This document shows, one piece after another, positions 9,904-22,400 of a DNA stretch of 64,000 nucleotides. How positions within the stretch are numbered: the stretch's first letter is position 1; each line of letters starts with the position of its first letter. Under the pieces are notes generated by a model. The model was not told where the DNA came from. It did not search any database and saw nothing but the letters and a program-made list of their open reading frames with translations. Origin of the DNA: Membranipora membranacea (taxonomy: Eukaryota; Bryozoa; Gymnolaemata; Cheilostomatida; Membraniporidae); contig OU612075.1 of NCBI GenBank assembly GCA_914767715.1, positions 14,322,001 through 14,386,000 on the forward strand, in the 5' to 3' direction. The translations under genes and the position numbers were made by a program.

Positions 9904-12065
9904 ATGTCGCGAGGAGGAGATCTAGCTTGTAAGGTGTACATCGGTGATCTAAACCCAGACGCTACCGAGAAGGAACTGGAGAGAGAGTTTGAGTATTATG
10001 GAAAGTGAGTTTGTTCTGTTGTATAAACACCATTGCTCCATCAATGAACTCCCTCTCCCCCAGGAAGAACAACAGGACGGTATTGGCCAGTCAGCAGCGA
10101 TTGGTTCCATAAAGAAATTTTCATTTTGCTGACAGTGAAGACTTACCTATGAGTTGTACAAATAGGTCCAGATTTGATAAAAAAAACTTTCTTAACTTTC
10201 TTGGCTGTCCATTTCTTATTTATGCTTTGGTGAAGTACGTAGTTAGAATTTATAACATTCTGATTATATATGATTTCTCTAATACAGGCTGAAGAGTGTA
10301 TGGGTGGCAAGGAACCCTCCAGGATTCGCTTTCGTCGAGTTTGAAGATCCAAGAGATGCAGACGATGCCATAGTCGGATTAGATGGAAAGTAAGTACATG
10401 TCTTAAATATGGCGGTCTGTGCTTCAAGTTTGAATGATTTCCGATCCAATATGTATTATCATGATCAGTAAAAGATGACATCCTTGGTTTGAGATTATTG
10501 AGATCGTGCAACATTGTTCACTAAAACGGATAATAGTAATATAAAATTGTAAATGATTTGAAATCTGGTTTCATCTCCCCATTTTTTCTTTACATGCAAA
10601 GTGTACTACACATGGAAAGTAACGATCTCCCAGTTGATTCAATTCCCACAATGATAAGGCTCTCTTTTCTGCTCAATGATAACTTTTCGAGTACATGCTC
10701 AACCGGACTGTGCTTTGAATGAATGAATCACTTGTAATATTGCAGGACTGTCTGCGGTAATCGTGTGAGGGTTGAGAAATCTAGTGGTAAGAGAAAGACT
10801 AAGCCTTGGGAGCGTGATAACAGAGGTGGCTATGGTGGCAGGGATAGAGGATTTCCATCTCGTTATGGTGATCAGAGGTCTAATGGTAGAGCGTTCGACG
10901 CTAATGATGCCTATGACAGTCGGAGTGGTGGCGGCGCCAGAAGGTACATGGTTATATCATCTAAGAATCAAACTGAATTATGAATGGGCTTCCAGTAAAC
11001 AAACTCCTTTAAATTAATTTGCAGGTGAATTTTTTCAATACTTGATGCAAAATATGGCTCATCAAAGCTAATAAGGAAGTTTCGTTTGATTAGGAGCACA
11101 GAAGGTGATCCCGGGAGAGGTGGAGTCACTAGCAGCTTGATTAGTTTGGGAAGCTGCTTTGATATGCACGTTATTGTGTCTGATGCTATCAGTAAAATAG
11201 ATATACTTTTATGTTTTATCTAGATTTTTGTGATACAATATCCTTATATCTTGATAACCTGTGTTTCAGTTGATGAAATGATCAACCAACATCATTCTTC
11301 AACTGCACAACCACCAATCTGCCATTCAACCAACACAACCCTCCAACCCAACCTTCAACAACTAGTCAGTCAACTAGCAGGCATGTGTAGATCAACTTTC
11401 TACTACCTAGCTCAACAAAATCAACATTACTCAACTTTCAACATCAACTTTCAACATCAACTTTCAACAGCAACTTTCAACATCAATTCAAAATTCAAAC
11501 TTGCACAACAAAATCAACATAAAACAGATTTTTTGATGCAGTGCCCATTGCTCCGGCAAATGGTATTTTGGGAACAAAGTGAAACAGAAATTCAGCACAT
11601 CTATCATCACCCCAACATTCAAAGATTTGTCTTCACTACACTCAACATTCAACGTTGCATAGGTAACGTTCATTGATTTGAGTGTGTATTTGCTACCATG
11701 CCTAACAAACTAAATTACTAACAACCATAAAAATCTATATACTGTTATACTCGTTGTGTTAACAGTCATATGTACTTACAGTATAGCCTTGTCAAGCGAC
11801 CACAAACAAAAACCAAACAGGGGCTGTGCGATATGGCCACTTCAAGCACCATGTAAATCTCATGAAAACAATATGCTGTCATACACATTCTCTTGTATTT
11901 GGTTTTTCTATAAAGTGTGAGATGTGGTAAGACATTATATTCTAATTTAGGGGCCGCTCAAGGAGCAGAAGTAGAGATAGATACAGAGGTGGTCGATCAT
12001 CCAGGAGTGGATCCAGAGACAGGACAAGTGTTAGAGAAAGGAGTGGCAGTCGAGGTCGATACTAG
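9904..12065 (+). CDS. SRSF3: SR splicing factor, SRSF3/Rbp1-like, complete, 4 exons, 171 aa
   Basis: This is a nuclear RNA-binding protein that binds exonic enhancers and recruits spliceosome components through its RS domain. Exons: 9904-10004, 10288-10389, 10746-10943, 11951-12065 (516 nt). One RRM occupies about residues 9-82. RNP2 is CKVYIGDL (residues 9-16), the linking strand is [10 protein letters not shown], and RNP1 is GFAFVEF (46-52), followed by [10 protein letters not shown]. All of these match SRSF3/SRSF7. After the RRM comes a Gly/Arg/Asp-rich linker, then a short RS tail rich in RSRS, RDR and RGR that ends GRY. No CCHC zinc knuckle is present, so it is closer to SRSF3 than to SRSF7. 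The last donor (AG|GTACAT) is weak, which would suit regulated splicing of intron 3, where a candidate cassette exon lies. Confidence 0.93.
11432..11483. repeat. 13-bp tandem repeat in SRSF3-like intron 3
   Basis: Four units of CAACTTTCAACAT are present, the third ending in G. They sit in a CAACA-rich stretch of the intron (about 11275-11520) just upstream of the candidate cassette exon. The CA/CU-rich tract could bind splicing regulators, but that is inference. Confidence 0.75.
11542..11662 (+). other. Candidate cassette exon in the SRSF3-like gene that would end the frame
   Basis: A good acceptor (GATTTTTTGATGCAG) precedes 121 bases that end at TGCATAG|GTAACG. Joined to exon 3, which ends in phase 2, it reads 40 open codons and stops at a TAG formed by the last three exon bases (11660-11662). 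The isoform would keep the RRM and Gly/Arg linker and lose the RS tail. Vertebrate SRSF3 and SRSF7 carry regulated poison exons in this position, but here I see only splice-site-like signals. Confidence 0.35.
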
Positions 12066-13418
12066 ATATATATATACATATCTAGCTATTCTAATCAAGG
12101 TATGATTTTTTTTTACTTTCGATCAGATAGTATGACTCTGTGTAAGCTTTGAACTTGCAGACAGCTAAGACCTTAGTTTTTGTTGAGGTAATGGAAAGAC
12201 ACTTTCTACTTGGAAGTTGGAAGTTTTTAAGCTTCATGTCATTGTCATCAATACAAGCTTGTAGCGGAGGAGTTTTTATATTGGAATTTCCATATTGAAA
12301 ATAAGTTCAGCAAAACTTCCTTTCTTGTCGTCGTCTATCCTGACACAGATCTAATCACTGAGTATTGCAGCTAGCTAACCTTACCTCTGCATCGTACAGT
12401 TTTAGGATGGTGATAAAGTTGAATGCCAATTTTTCCTGTGCTATAAATATATTTTTTACATATTCATACTTCTGCATAATTTGTTTTAGGCCATCTTGAT
12501 GCAGAAAAAGAGATAAGCTGACAGCACATGTCTACAGAATGGTATAGACCTTAATGCCAAGGTCATATACTTTTCCGAAAGAAAGAAAAAATATTTAACA
12601 TTCAGTATGTTTTTATAATGCTGATATATTTTTAATCACTACATTTTAGTTGTAATCTCATTTTTCATCATTCACAAATCAAAAATATACTGTACTCAGC
12701 CATATACTCTGCCAAGTTCTTTTGTGTATGCTGACAAAAATAATACCATACTACAGTTAAGTCCTGTTTAGCACACTAGCCTCAGGTCATCAGACTTGTA
12801 ATGCCATAGACTTATATTCAGTCTATGGTACATACACTATATTCCTAAGTCTATGGTATGTACCATACATCATGGCCTCTGTCGACTTGGAATGACTTGA
12901 ATAACAATGTTTATCATATTTTAAATTAATATTATTAGAAGCAAAACTATTGCAATTATACAGGTGTTATAAAATTATGATAAAACAAATTATTACTAAC
13001 AAACTTTGAAAGTTTGAAATAGATGAAAACTAACTCTGTAGCAACATGATTACAAAAGAATTCAGCTGTCCTGCTCCGGAAATAACAATAAGAAAATATC
13101 CTACTATAACCTATTATATACATATCATAAAATCGACTTAGTCTTATAATCCATAAACATGTGAACACAGATGTACATCAATCTCAGCCCTGAAATTAGC
13201 AATAAACAGTTACTACTCCAGATAAGTAAAATGCGGAATCATTTGTAAAAACAGATTTTGGCAATGGGTTGTTATGGACAGTGTTTGTCACATTTACATA
13301 CATTAGTTGAATTGTCCACTCCTGTCTAATAAAGGACAACTCCTAAACCATTGCAAGTTTCCTTCCATCTTATGAAGGAAAGCACCAGTGTTGTTACCAC
13401 ATCAACACGTCTCGGTGC
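12066..13418. other. Convergent 3' region between the SRSF3-like gene and the exchange factor
   Basis: Both genes end into this 1.35 kb. AT-rich 3'-UTR-like sequence follows the SRSF3-like stop. AATAAA occurs on the plus strand near 13200 and 13328. Nested inverted repeats lie at 12804-12869. I see no further coding exon. Confidence 0.5.
12804..12869. repeat. Nested inverted repeats able to form alternative hairpins
   Basis: CCATAGACT (12804-12812) pairs with AGTCTATGG (12820-12828). The overlapping segment TATGGTACATAC (about 12824-12835) pairs with GTATGTACCATA (12857-12868), and AAGTCTATGG recurs at 12847-12856. The segment lies downstream of the SRSF3-like stop codon, possibly in its 3'UTR. 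Confidence 0.6.
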
Positions 13419-16400
13419 TCATGTCACTATTCGAGCTTTTTTGAGTTTATTGATCAGCCCATTACTGGATTTCTGCTTAATACCAGCTAACTTATTGTTA
13501 TTTACTGTCTTGTCTTTGCTGTCCATGATATCAGGAGCTGTCTTTGTCTCACTTTGTTGTCTTCCTAGAGAGTTGGTCTTGCTTGGTTTGGATGATTTGA
13601 CGGGTGTTGAAAGTTTTGCCAGTGATTTGAAGGATTCTGTTACTGCAAAACCTGAAAAGTAAAGTAGTAAGGATGAATACAATACTTCACCAAAAGGCTG
13701 AACTGCATTGAAAAGTAGCAACCTGTGTAGAAAGTTTCTAACAATTAGGATTCTGGGCTGTTTTGTCCCAGAAATTTTCAAGCTACCCACAACTTCACAC
13801 CCTAACTTCGACAAAAAAGTGAGAAGGGGATGTACAGTGTGGCCCCCTACAGATGATGTTTGAGCTTACCGTTCTCTTTGTCTTGTCTGACTATATCCCT
13901 CTCTGTACTGAAGCTTTTTAGCCACTTTTCTTTGTCTGCAGCAGTTTTAGCGGACAGCGTGAGTACTGTGGTACCTTCCTCATCTCTTAGTTCGACAGCA
14001 TTGCGTAGATATGTGCTTGAGTTTTGTGCTGTAAAAGAGGAGCAAAAGGATAAAATATATCAGGCCTGTAAAAATTAAAAAGCATGCTTTTGGGTAATGG
14101 TATATATTATGGGCACATTTTGACCAAATGTTCAATGCATGGCTTGTTTGCGATGACCATAGCGTCGCTTCCTAGTATAATAAGGGTGTCAAAGTGCAAG
14201 GCAATCAATAATCCACTTATAAGAGAACACATACCCTTGCCATCCTCAATAGCAGTGACTGAGTGAGTATCTAGGTCGATTCTGGACTTGTATATGAGGC
14301 TTTTTTTGAGTAGTTCCTTTTTACACTGGAATAGCTGATGATCGAATAAGAAGAAGTGTCTCTCTACAAGACGACCAGCTGAGCTGAGCTTTGACAGCTC
14401 TCCGGAATGAATCAACTCTGAGCTACTGACCAGTATATCATCATCCTGTAATCATCAGATCAGATCGGTGATGAATGGAGCAACAAGGAATTAGTTATAA
14501 TGAAAGCTATAATGAAAGCTAACCATGGAGTACTCGGAATGATATAATACTGGTATATGATTTGGAGTTGTCCAACTAAACTCCTCATTTGACAAATAAT
14601 AGACAACTTCCACATTGAAACAAAACAGATAAATTACGTCAGTTACACACCTGCCAATCATCGACAGTGTTCTGCCATTCAGCGATCTTCTGTATACTTT
14701 CTAGTTTTCTCTTTCGCTCATTAATAAGCATAGCCATATCCTTCATAGCACCAAGAGCTTCCTAGAAAATTACAATAAAGGGTTGTCTAAAGCCAATAGA
14801 TAATGAGATACAAAATGAAATTACTGATATGACCTTGGATTCATAGTAAAGCTGATCAAGCATCAACCAGAATTCAATTATCATATTTTTACACAACCTC
14901 AAGAGAGATACATCAGACTAAAATAATCATGGTTTGGCATGATAAAGTGTATATTATTAACAGTGTACCACACAGCAATCAGGGCCTTAGTACATCAGAT
15001 ATGAGAGGTGCAGTTTGTTTTCATGATTGGCACGCTATTGAGCTAGTCATATGATATCAGGAACTACAAAGTTACACGGAACTGATATCAATATTACGAG
15101 AACACTACCAGGAGGATTTATGCACAACTCTTTTATGTAGGTGTTCGACCATCTTTATTTTGTTCCCACATTAGGGCGAAGTAGCCTGACAAGACCACTA
15201 GACAGCAATGCCAGATTTAGGGATAATGTGTCAGTGTGACAATTACAGTAGAACCACACCAGATACTGTCAGTGTAATGTAATATTTCCTGAGACAATAA
15301 TGACAGTGATATTATGACACATATATGTAGGTGCTCCAACCCATCCGAATAACATAATTATTCATACCTGTAGGGATTTGTAGTCCTCATGTTCAGGGTT
15401 GGTATATTTGAGCAGTTCTGTAAGTTGTAGCGGATATTTACATATTTTCTGTATGGGTGTGAGTAAAAATCCATCTAATGCTAAAGGTATCATATTCTGT
15501 AGCATTCTGCAGGCCTGTAGGCACATACAAAAGAACATTAACACTTAGGCAAGTAGATAAAAATAAGTGATTTGTGAGTTTGTTTAGAGCTGGATATAAA
15601 CATAAGCATTCCGACAACATACACATTCAGGGCATTATGCTCAGCTAGAGAACCAGCCATGCTATGTGTATTAAGGTAGCATGTATCTTTGCTTTCTGTG
15701 TTGTTTCATATGGTTATATTATATGTGGTCACCATGAGAGAAGTTACATCACTAAGGAAAAGTGGGCTTGACACTCCTATATGGAATTTTAATCGCTAGT
15801 TAGAGGACTATATACTGGTAGACTCGACTTCCATTTCAATTCATTTCGCTCTGAACTATGCATATGTGTCTCAAGAGTGTCATGTATTGAAGATAGGAAA
15901 CTTCACAATATCGCCCGGTCAACAGTCGGCTATCTCAATACCAGTACATAATATACTTTATCGCTTATTGTTATCAGCAAACATTGAGCTCATAAAATAT
16001 ATAGTTGATGATGACATGATGTAGTTGCTGAAATCATTAGAACAAAGTTGACATTTGAAGCCAAACATGTTCCGTACACATGGTATTCAGATATTTTTGC
16101 AGCCCATTGCAGTAAGTCCCATCACTCCCGCTAATATAGTATAAATATATATTTCTAGATATTATACATGTTTATGGTTTATGGTAAAACAGTGGTTTGA
16201 AGGCGGAACATTATCATCAGAAACTAACCTCAAAGAAGTGTTTATATTTGGAATCTTTATTCAGTGATTGTAGCTCCTCCAGTGCTCTGGGATGATTGTT
16301 ACAGTAGGCAGAATAAACCTCAAACTGGTCCTTCTACAAACACAGATAACAACAATGGATAAAGTATACTACTAGGGTTCCTCATTGGTGTCAAATACCT

Positions 16401-19400
16401 AGCTAGAGTCAAGATTGACTGTGCTGTTTCATTGCATGCTGGCCATGCTAATTTACACTTGAGCTAATTCACTGGTTATTTATCTAAGAGCCTACATTCT
16501 CCAGGGGACGTATCAGTATTGAAAGGACAAGAAAAAATAGGAAACAAGTGGGATGTGACATTCAAACACAATTGATTCATCACAGCGGGGTTTGGTCAAC
16601 GCAAGCCCTGTATTTATAATACACAGCGAACACCCAAATAGTGAGTGTCAGGTTCAGTTCCAGGGTACAGACAAGCACTCGGCATATCCATTGTGTAATC
16701 AATGGTATGTTGTCCACAACTTCAAGTCTAGCAGACTTAATAAGCAGTGTGAGGTGTTAACAGTAGATAATAATTAGTAAATCAAGGCTCTTCAACCACA
16801 TATTCAACCATCCCAACCCAGCCAGACCAGATGATATCTGTGCTGCCTCAAATAACAGTATCATCTGTCAATAGCCGCATTTCTTGCTACTTGAACATGG
16901 CAGGAGGTGGGTGAGGATAGGATGTCAATAGTCACTGTGAAAGTTTTCTGTGAGATGAAAATTGATAGACTGAGTTAAATTGGAAGTTATTTGCTTAAGC
17001 GTTATATAAAGCTTACATGTTCGAGGAAGCACTTTCCTATCAGTGCGTAGTGGACGGCTGACTCAGAGTCAGAGATTGTCTTCTCTAGCTGCTGCAGGAA
17101 CTCCTGAGCCACGTCATAAATCTCCGAGATGTTACCAAATATTAGAGATATCTGCTTCTCTGTGAACATCTCTGTACGCTCACGGGCCTTCTCTATAAAT
17201 CCCTGCAACAAAAATCAGCAAACAAATCAACTAAATGTCATCGGCGATCAGCTTGGCAGATGTCTCTGACGCAAGAGTTCACTTTTTTTTGCACATGCGA
17301 AACTGTATCCAGGGATTAATCCAGCTTACCATGAAAGTAAGATTAATTTGATGCGGTAAAATTATTGCAACCAACCTAATCTACATGAGCTCATGTCATA
17401 GGGACCACAGACTAGTGATGATTCAGCACCAGGATAAAATTTAAGATTGAAGTGACCACACACCTGTACTATATCTCTGAGATGTTTTACGTAGTCCCTC
17501 TCAGCTGTAAGTATCTCATTGACTACATTGCACCTAGCCTGATTTCTACTGAGTAGACTGCTGCTATACTGCTGAACTACGGAGGCCGTATCTGCTGTCC
17601 CCGATTTTATATCTTCTATAAGCTCATCAGTTGTCACCGCCTGGTTTGCCCTCAACTACAACAAGGTGACAGACAATGTTTGATTAACCCATACAACTCT
17701 TATGGCCAACAGAATGAAATTTTTGGTTCCTGAATGACTGTCAGAATGTATATTTTTACAAAGTTAGAGGTTTCTTATCTAATTAAATTTGCAATTTGTC
17801 AGTCATTTTAAAAATTTTGGGGGCATCAGCGGTGAGAGGTGGTGGCTTGAATGCCCTGTTGCTATGTTAGAAGGCAGTTGTGGCGCTTGTTGGTAGTGGA
17901 AGATGACTTCCGCCCCAGCTAGTTAGATTGGGCCCTCCCTAAATTAATGTCTACAATATGTTTCATTAAATTGAGCTTTCCTGACAACCGATGATCTAGC
18001 AACAGATAGCGCTTCTTATAGTGAATAAAGTACGTATCGTGTTTGATGATTGTCTTGAACTAATGGCAGTTTTACAGCTCAGGACTCATGCTGAGCTCTT
18101 GTGAGCCTTTCGTGAAGTATACTCAATATTAGAGATAAGATATTTTAATTCGTGGGCTCCAACTTATCAAGTTGCAATTACTATTTCTCATTCGTTGTCT
18201 ATCAAGAAGAGTCAAAAGGGAGCGCATGCGTCAGCAGTGCTCAACTTATAATTACTGACAATTTTAAGCAAATATCTTGTACATTTCGGAAGACAGCAGA
18301 CACAGAAGGAGATCACCTGACTTAATTTGTCCTTCCTCAGTAAATATAATGTCGCTGACCAGGTCAGCACTGAGAGGCACTTGGTATGGTAATGTCTGTA
18401 TGTAATTATTGTAGAATATTGACAGCATCAAAACAACAGTACACAATACACAAATTCACAGCACACAAGTCAGCGTATTAAAACATATAAATAAGTCTGT
18501 AATTGACAGCCAATCAATAATAAACATGAGTACTTCTAATCCCATTGGGTGTTAAAAAAGTAAAAAGCAGAATCAGTTTTATTTCGTTGTTGATATCTAC
18601 CAGCTCATCTAATGTTGTCTAGGTGCACAGACTTTCATAGCCCTTTACCAAAACAGAACAGACAGAGTTCCTCTTGAGAAATTATTATACCTTGACTGCT
18701 TACAGAGATCATTGTAAATCTAACTCATCAGTGCGACTTCTATTTGCAGTTCAAATAACCGCTTTGAGCTTGCCTGTCATATTACATGTAGATAAATTCA
18801 TGGGAATTTAAACTCTGCTATTTAATATATGACTAGTTTGCTAAATTTAAAGTTTCCTCATTAATAGATCTCTATATTTGATATATACTAGAATTTTTTG
18901 TGATACAAAATGTATTAATATTTAATCGGTGAATTCGCTTATTTTGAAACAGCTTGCTTATTTTACAAACAATCAGATGTCACAAAATGTTATTGTAATG
19001 TACTGCATGAAGCTCTTGAGGCAGGCAGCTGGGAGCCGCTGTTGGTATATCCTGTATAAAAAACAGTACTCTCAAGGGAATGGTTGGTGATAATGTGAAC
19101 TATGGTCAAACACATTGTCTGATATTTGATGAGGTGTCCAATGACTGCAAACTTGTCAACTCTATATGTCAAGCCCAACTCATTCTATCATAATCCAATA
19201 GTGCTGGGGTTGCAGCAAAGCACTAGAACGTATGGTGCAGCGAAACTGTCAAGAGGGGCAACTCAACAGAGACAGCCTGCATCAAATAAGATGACGTTAG
19301 AGTCCAAGGACTAAAATACCAAAGTACCCTATCAATAGTCCTGTATTCCCTACACAAGGTCTGATATAATGGAGACTTATTTACTCAGCACTATCACATC

Positions 19401-22400
19401 TGAGTTCTATACAAACAGACATCAATGAAACATGTTATCATCTCTTAGATAATAATTTGTTTGGGTGTGACGCTGTTTTAATTTCGCTCTAATATAAAAC
19501 TCAAACATTTATTGTTAGGGTACAGAGTTTTAAGATCGATGGCGAATTTCGCAACAAAGCTCTGACATAAGCTCTGTTCACTATGAGGTAACCCTCAGAG
19601 TCTCAGACAAAGAGAACATCATCAGGTGAAAGTATCACCACACAAGTAGATAATCAGAAGATGTAATTACAAGGGGCACTCCTTCTGTAGGGCTGCAGTC
19701 ATAACATGACTAATATTTATATATGTTAACCAACTGTCACCCGCCTCAATCAATACATTGGTGGAACAAGCGTATCTTTGGTTGAACTTTAGCTGACGTC
19801 GTGGCGTAACCTGCCACTGTCTTGCTTTTTGATACTTGTTTTATCCAACGGAATGTTGTTAGTATGTTTAGAGAATAAAAAAATACCTCAATACTGCAGA
19901 CAAGGCAGCCAAAATCAAGTAACAATTGGATAGAGATCAAGTAATTTGTTATTCCTTATTCTTAAGTTATAACTGGATACGTTTTAACAACAAACAATTT
20001 AGATAAGCATCTTGTTCTGCTGTAAATTCTTGGCGTATCAAAATCTCTACAGTGCATCGAATGATGTATACAGAAAGCTTAGCCAAGCAAATTATATCAA
20101 ATCAAAATATACAGCCTGCAATCACTGCCCCTAATTTGCTAGCTAATTGAATTTGATAGGCCGACAATTGCAGAAAATCCCCCACAGAAAGTCGTATATC
20201 TTAACCACTGCAGAAGTGGGTGGTAATCAGACTCTATTACTTCTCAGCCCAATTTCAGGGACAAGGGTCAATTTTAACGGAGCTGGCGCCCTCATATCAG
20301 TCTGCTGAGTAAACTGTGATCATGGTAATATAAGGCTGCCTAACTACAGGTGTTAGACAGCCCAGAATCAATACTGGTATTGATGTGGGATCATACACGA
20401 GTAGGTGCATGTCCTGTGGCTGATTGCACTGAGTATATGAGACTGCAGGCCCAAGATAGAAATTTGTCTAAAATTCCTCTCAGTGCCCTCACAATACAAT
20501 CCTTGTTTGGGACCAGCAGAAGACAAGACCCCAGACGGATTCCCGAGTATAGAATTATAAGATGATTAGGACTGCAATAGAGGATTGAATAGCTTCCTCA
20601 AAATATAGTGAGCTCACAGAGTAAGTGTATATCCTTACTCTGTGATAATAAGCTCAAACTCATACACGGATCAGAGGTAATCAGTGTCATGAAACCTTCA
20701 GAAGTTACTTGTATTAATAACATCAGCGTCAGCATGAGTCAGCTAGACAAACAGAGCGCTTCTCTAAACCTGATTCACCACTCTATCATTTTGAGCCGCT
20801 CCTCATTAAGCCATTGATTTTTCAATAATTACTCGGCTTTATCAGTTATTTCATTACTCGCAAAAGAGTTCGCCAAATGATCAATCAATTTTCTGAGCTT
20901 CCGTTGCTGCCGCAGTGTGAGCCGGTTATTGACATAGACACACCTGTGTGTTCTGTATGATGATTCAAGGAAAGAACAAAAACAAGGTCATCAGACCTCT
21001 TGTCAGCAGTAAAAAGCATACCATCTTGTTGTGTCAGCAACAAGACATATTGAAAAAACTTTCAACAATTGTACAACTGACCGACGTAATTCAAGCACCC
21101 ATTTTGTTTTCAAAGACGGTTTAATCTCATATCTTACCCAAGTGGTGACGAAACCATATGCATAATATCCTGCGACAGCCAAGCCTGCAAAAGCTAGCAT
21201 CCACATGGCGATAGAAACTATCTAACTGACTAGTGGACTATCCTTTGCTCAAATAACACCATGTATCTATGCTGCTGCGTATATGACTGTTATAGTCACA
21301 GTTACAGTCTGACTGTAGACGAAGTAGGTCTTATCTCTGACAATGAGTTTTATGACGCTGAAGTGACACTGAAGTCTGAACTCTCTCGCAATTTATAATC
21401 TATGAAGTTGTGCTATGAAAGCACTTAACTCTGATAATGATATATGTATATTTGATGACTTGGTGATTTGAGAAGAGGTTAATATCCATATGCCTCACTG
21501 ACTGAGGTAATACTCTGAATGTCTTCTGGTGTGTTATTTATTATCAGCCTATCAAGTATTTTCTTGACAGCGATAATGATAGAGCTAAGGAGACTGACTC
21601 TGTGATAAAAGCACCCCACCGCTGTCTGAACTCTGAAAACTCTAATACTGCTATCACCATCGAGTATAAGGAAATATCACGGCTGAGCGAGGCTGACGTC
21701 CCTATAGACCACAACCTTGATGAATGACTATTCAGTGCTAACTGCTTCGTATAATAACAACACAAATATGTGTGCCTATCAAGTACCATTATTATAATCA
21801 GTATTGATATTGTGATTTCATGGAAAGACAACTAATGTATTGAAACTTCCAGCTTCATTTTCTAAAATGTTCAGCGCATAAGACACAACGTAACGATGGA
21901 AACCCTTCCGCTTTCATTGGAACCCCACTTACTACAACTGGTGGTGCTAAAATCATTTCACTCTAATTTACATCGATTAGTGACATAATGATCATGGTGT
22001 ACACCCATATTCTTAGCACAAGAACTTCTTCTTCCTTGACTTTGCTACCAATAGCAGACTGCAACAACTAGCAACAATCCGAAAAAGAGAAAAACCGACA
22101 GATCAACTAGCACTAGGGACTAAAACTTCTACCAACCAAGATAGCCTAATATCTGGAAGTGGCTATGTGACATGATTTGTTATCTCTGCATTGGTTAATT
22201 GTGAATTATTTTACCCTAGTGTATCAACAGAAGGTTTGAACAGCAAGCCATCAGGTTTAAGCCAGTATAAATGAGCCGTAATAATAACTTACCCTGACAA
22301 AGGTGGATGGGAACCAGCCACTTTCCTCCGTCTCCGATGTGTCAGACTGAGACCAATGTCCACTAGGTGGCGCTCTACGGCCCCACCACCAATCCTTATC

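Noticed and set aside
20350-20565. 71-codon plus-strand frame ([19 protein letters not shown]...)
   Set aside because: It is intronic and antisense to the exchange factor, with no recognisable family and no splice partner.
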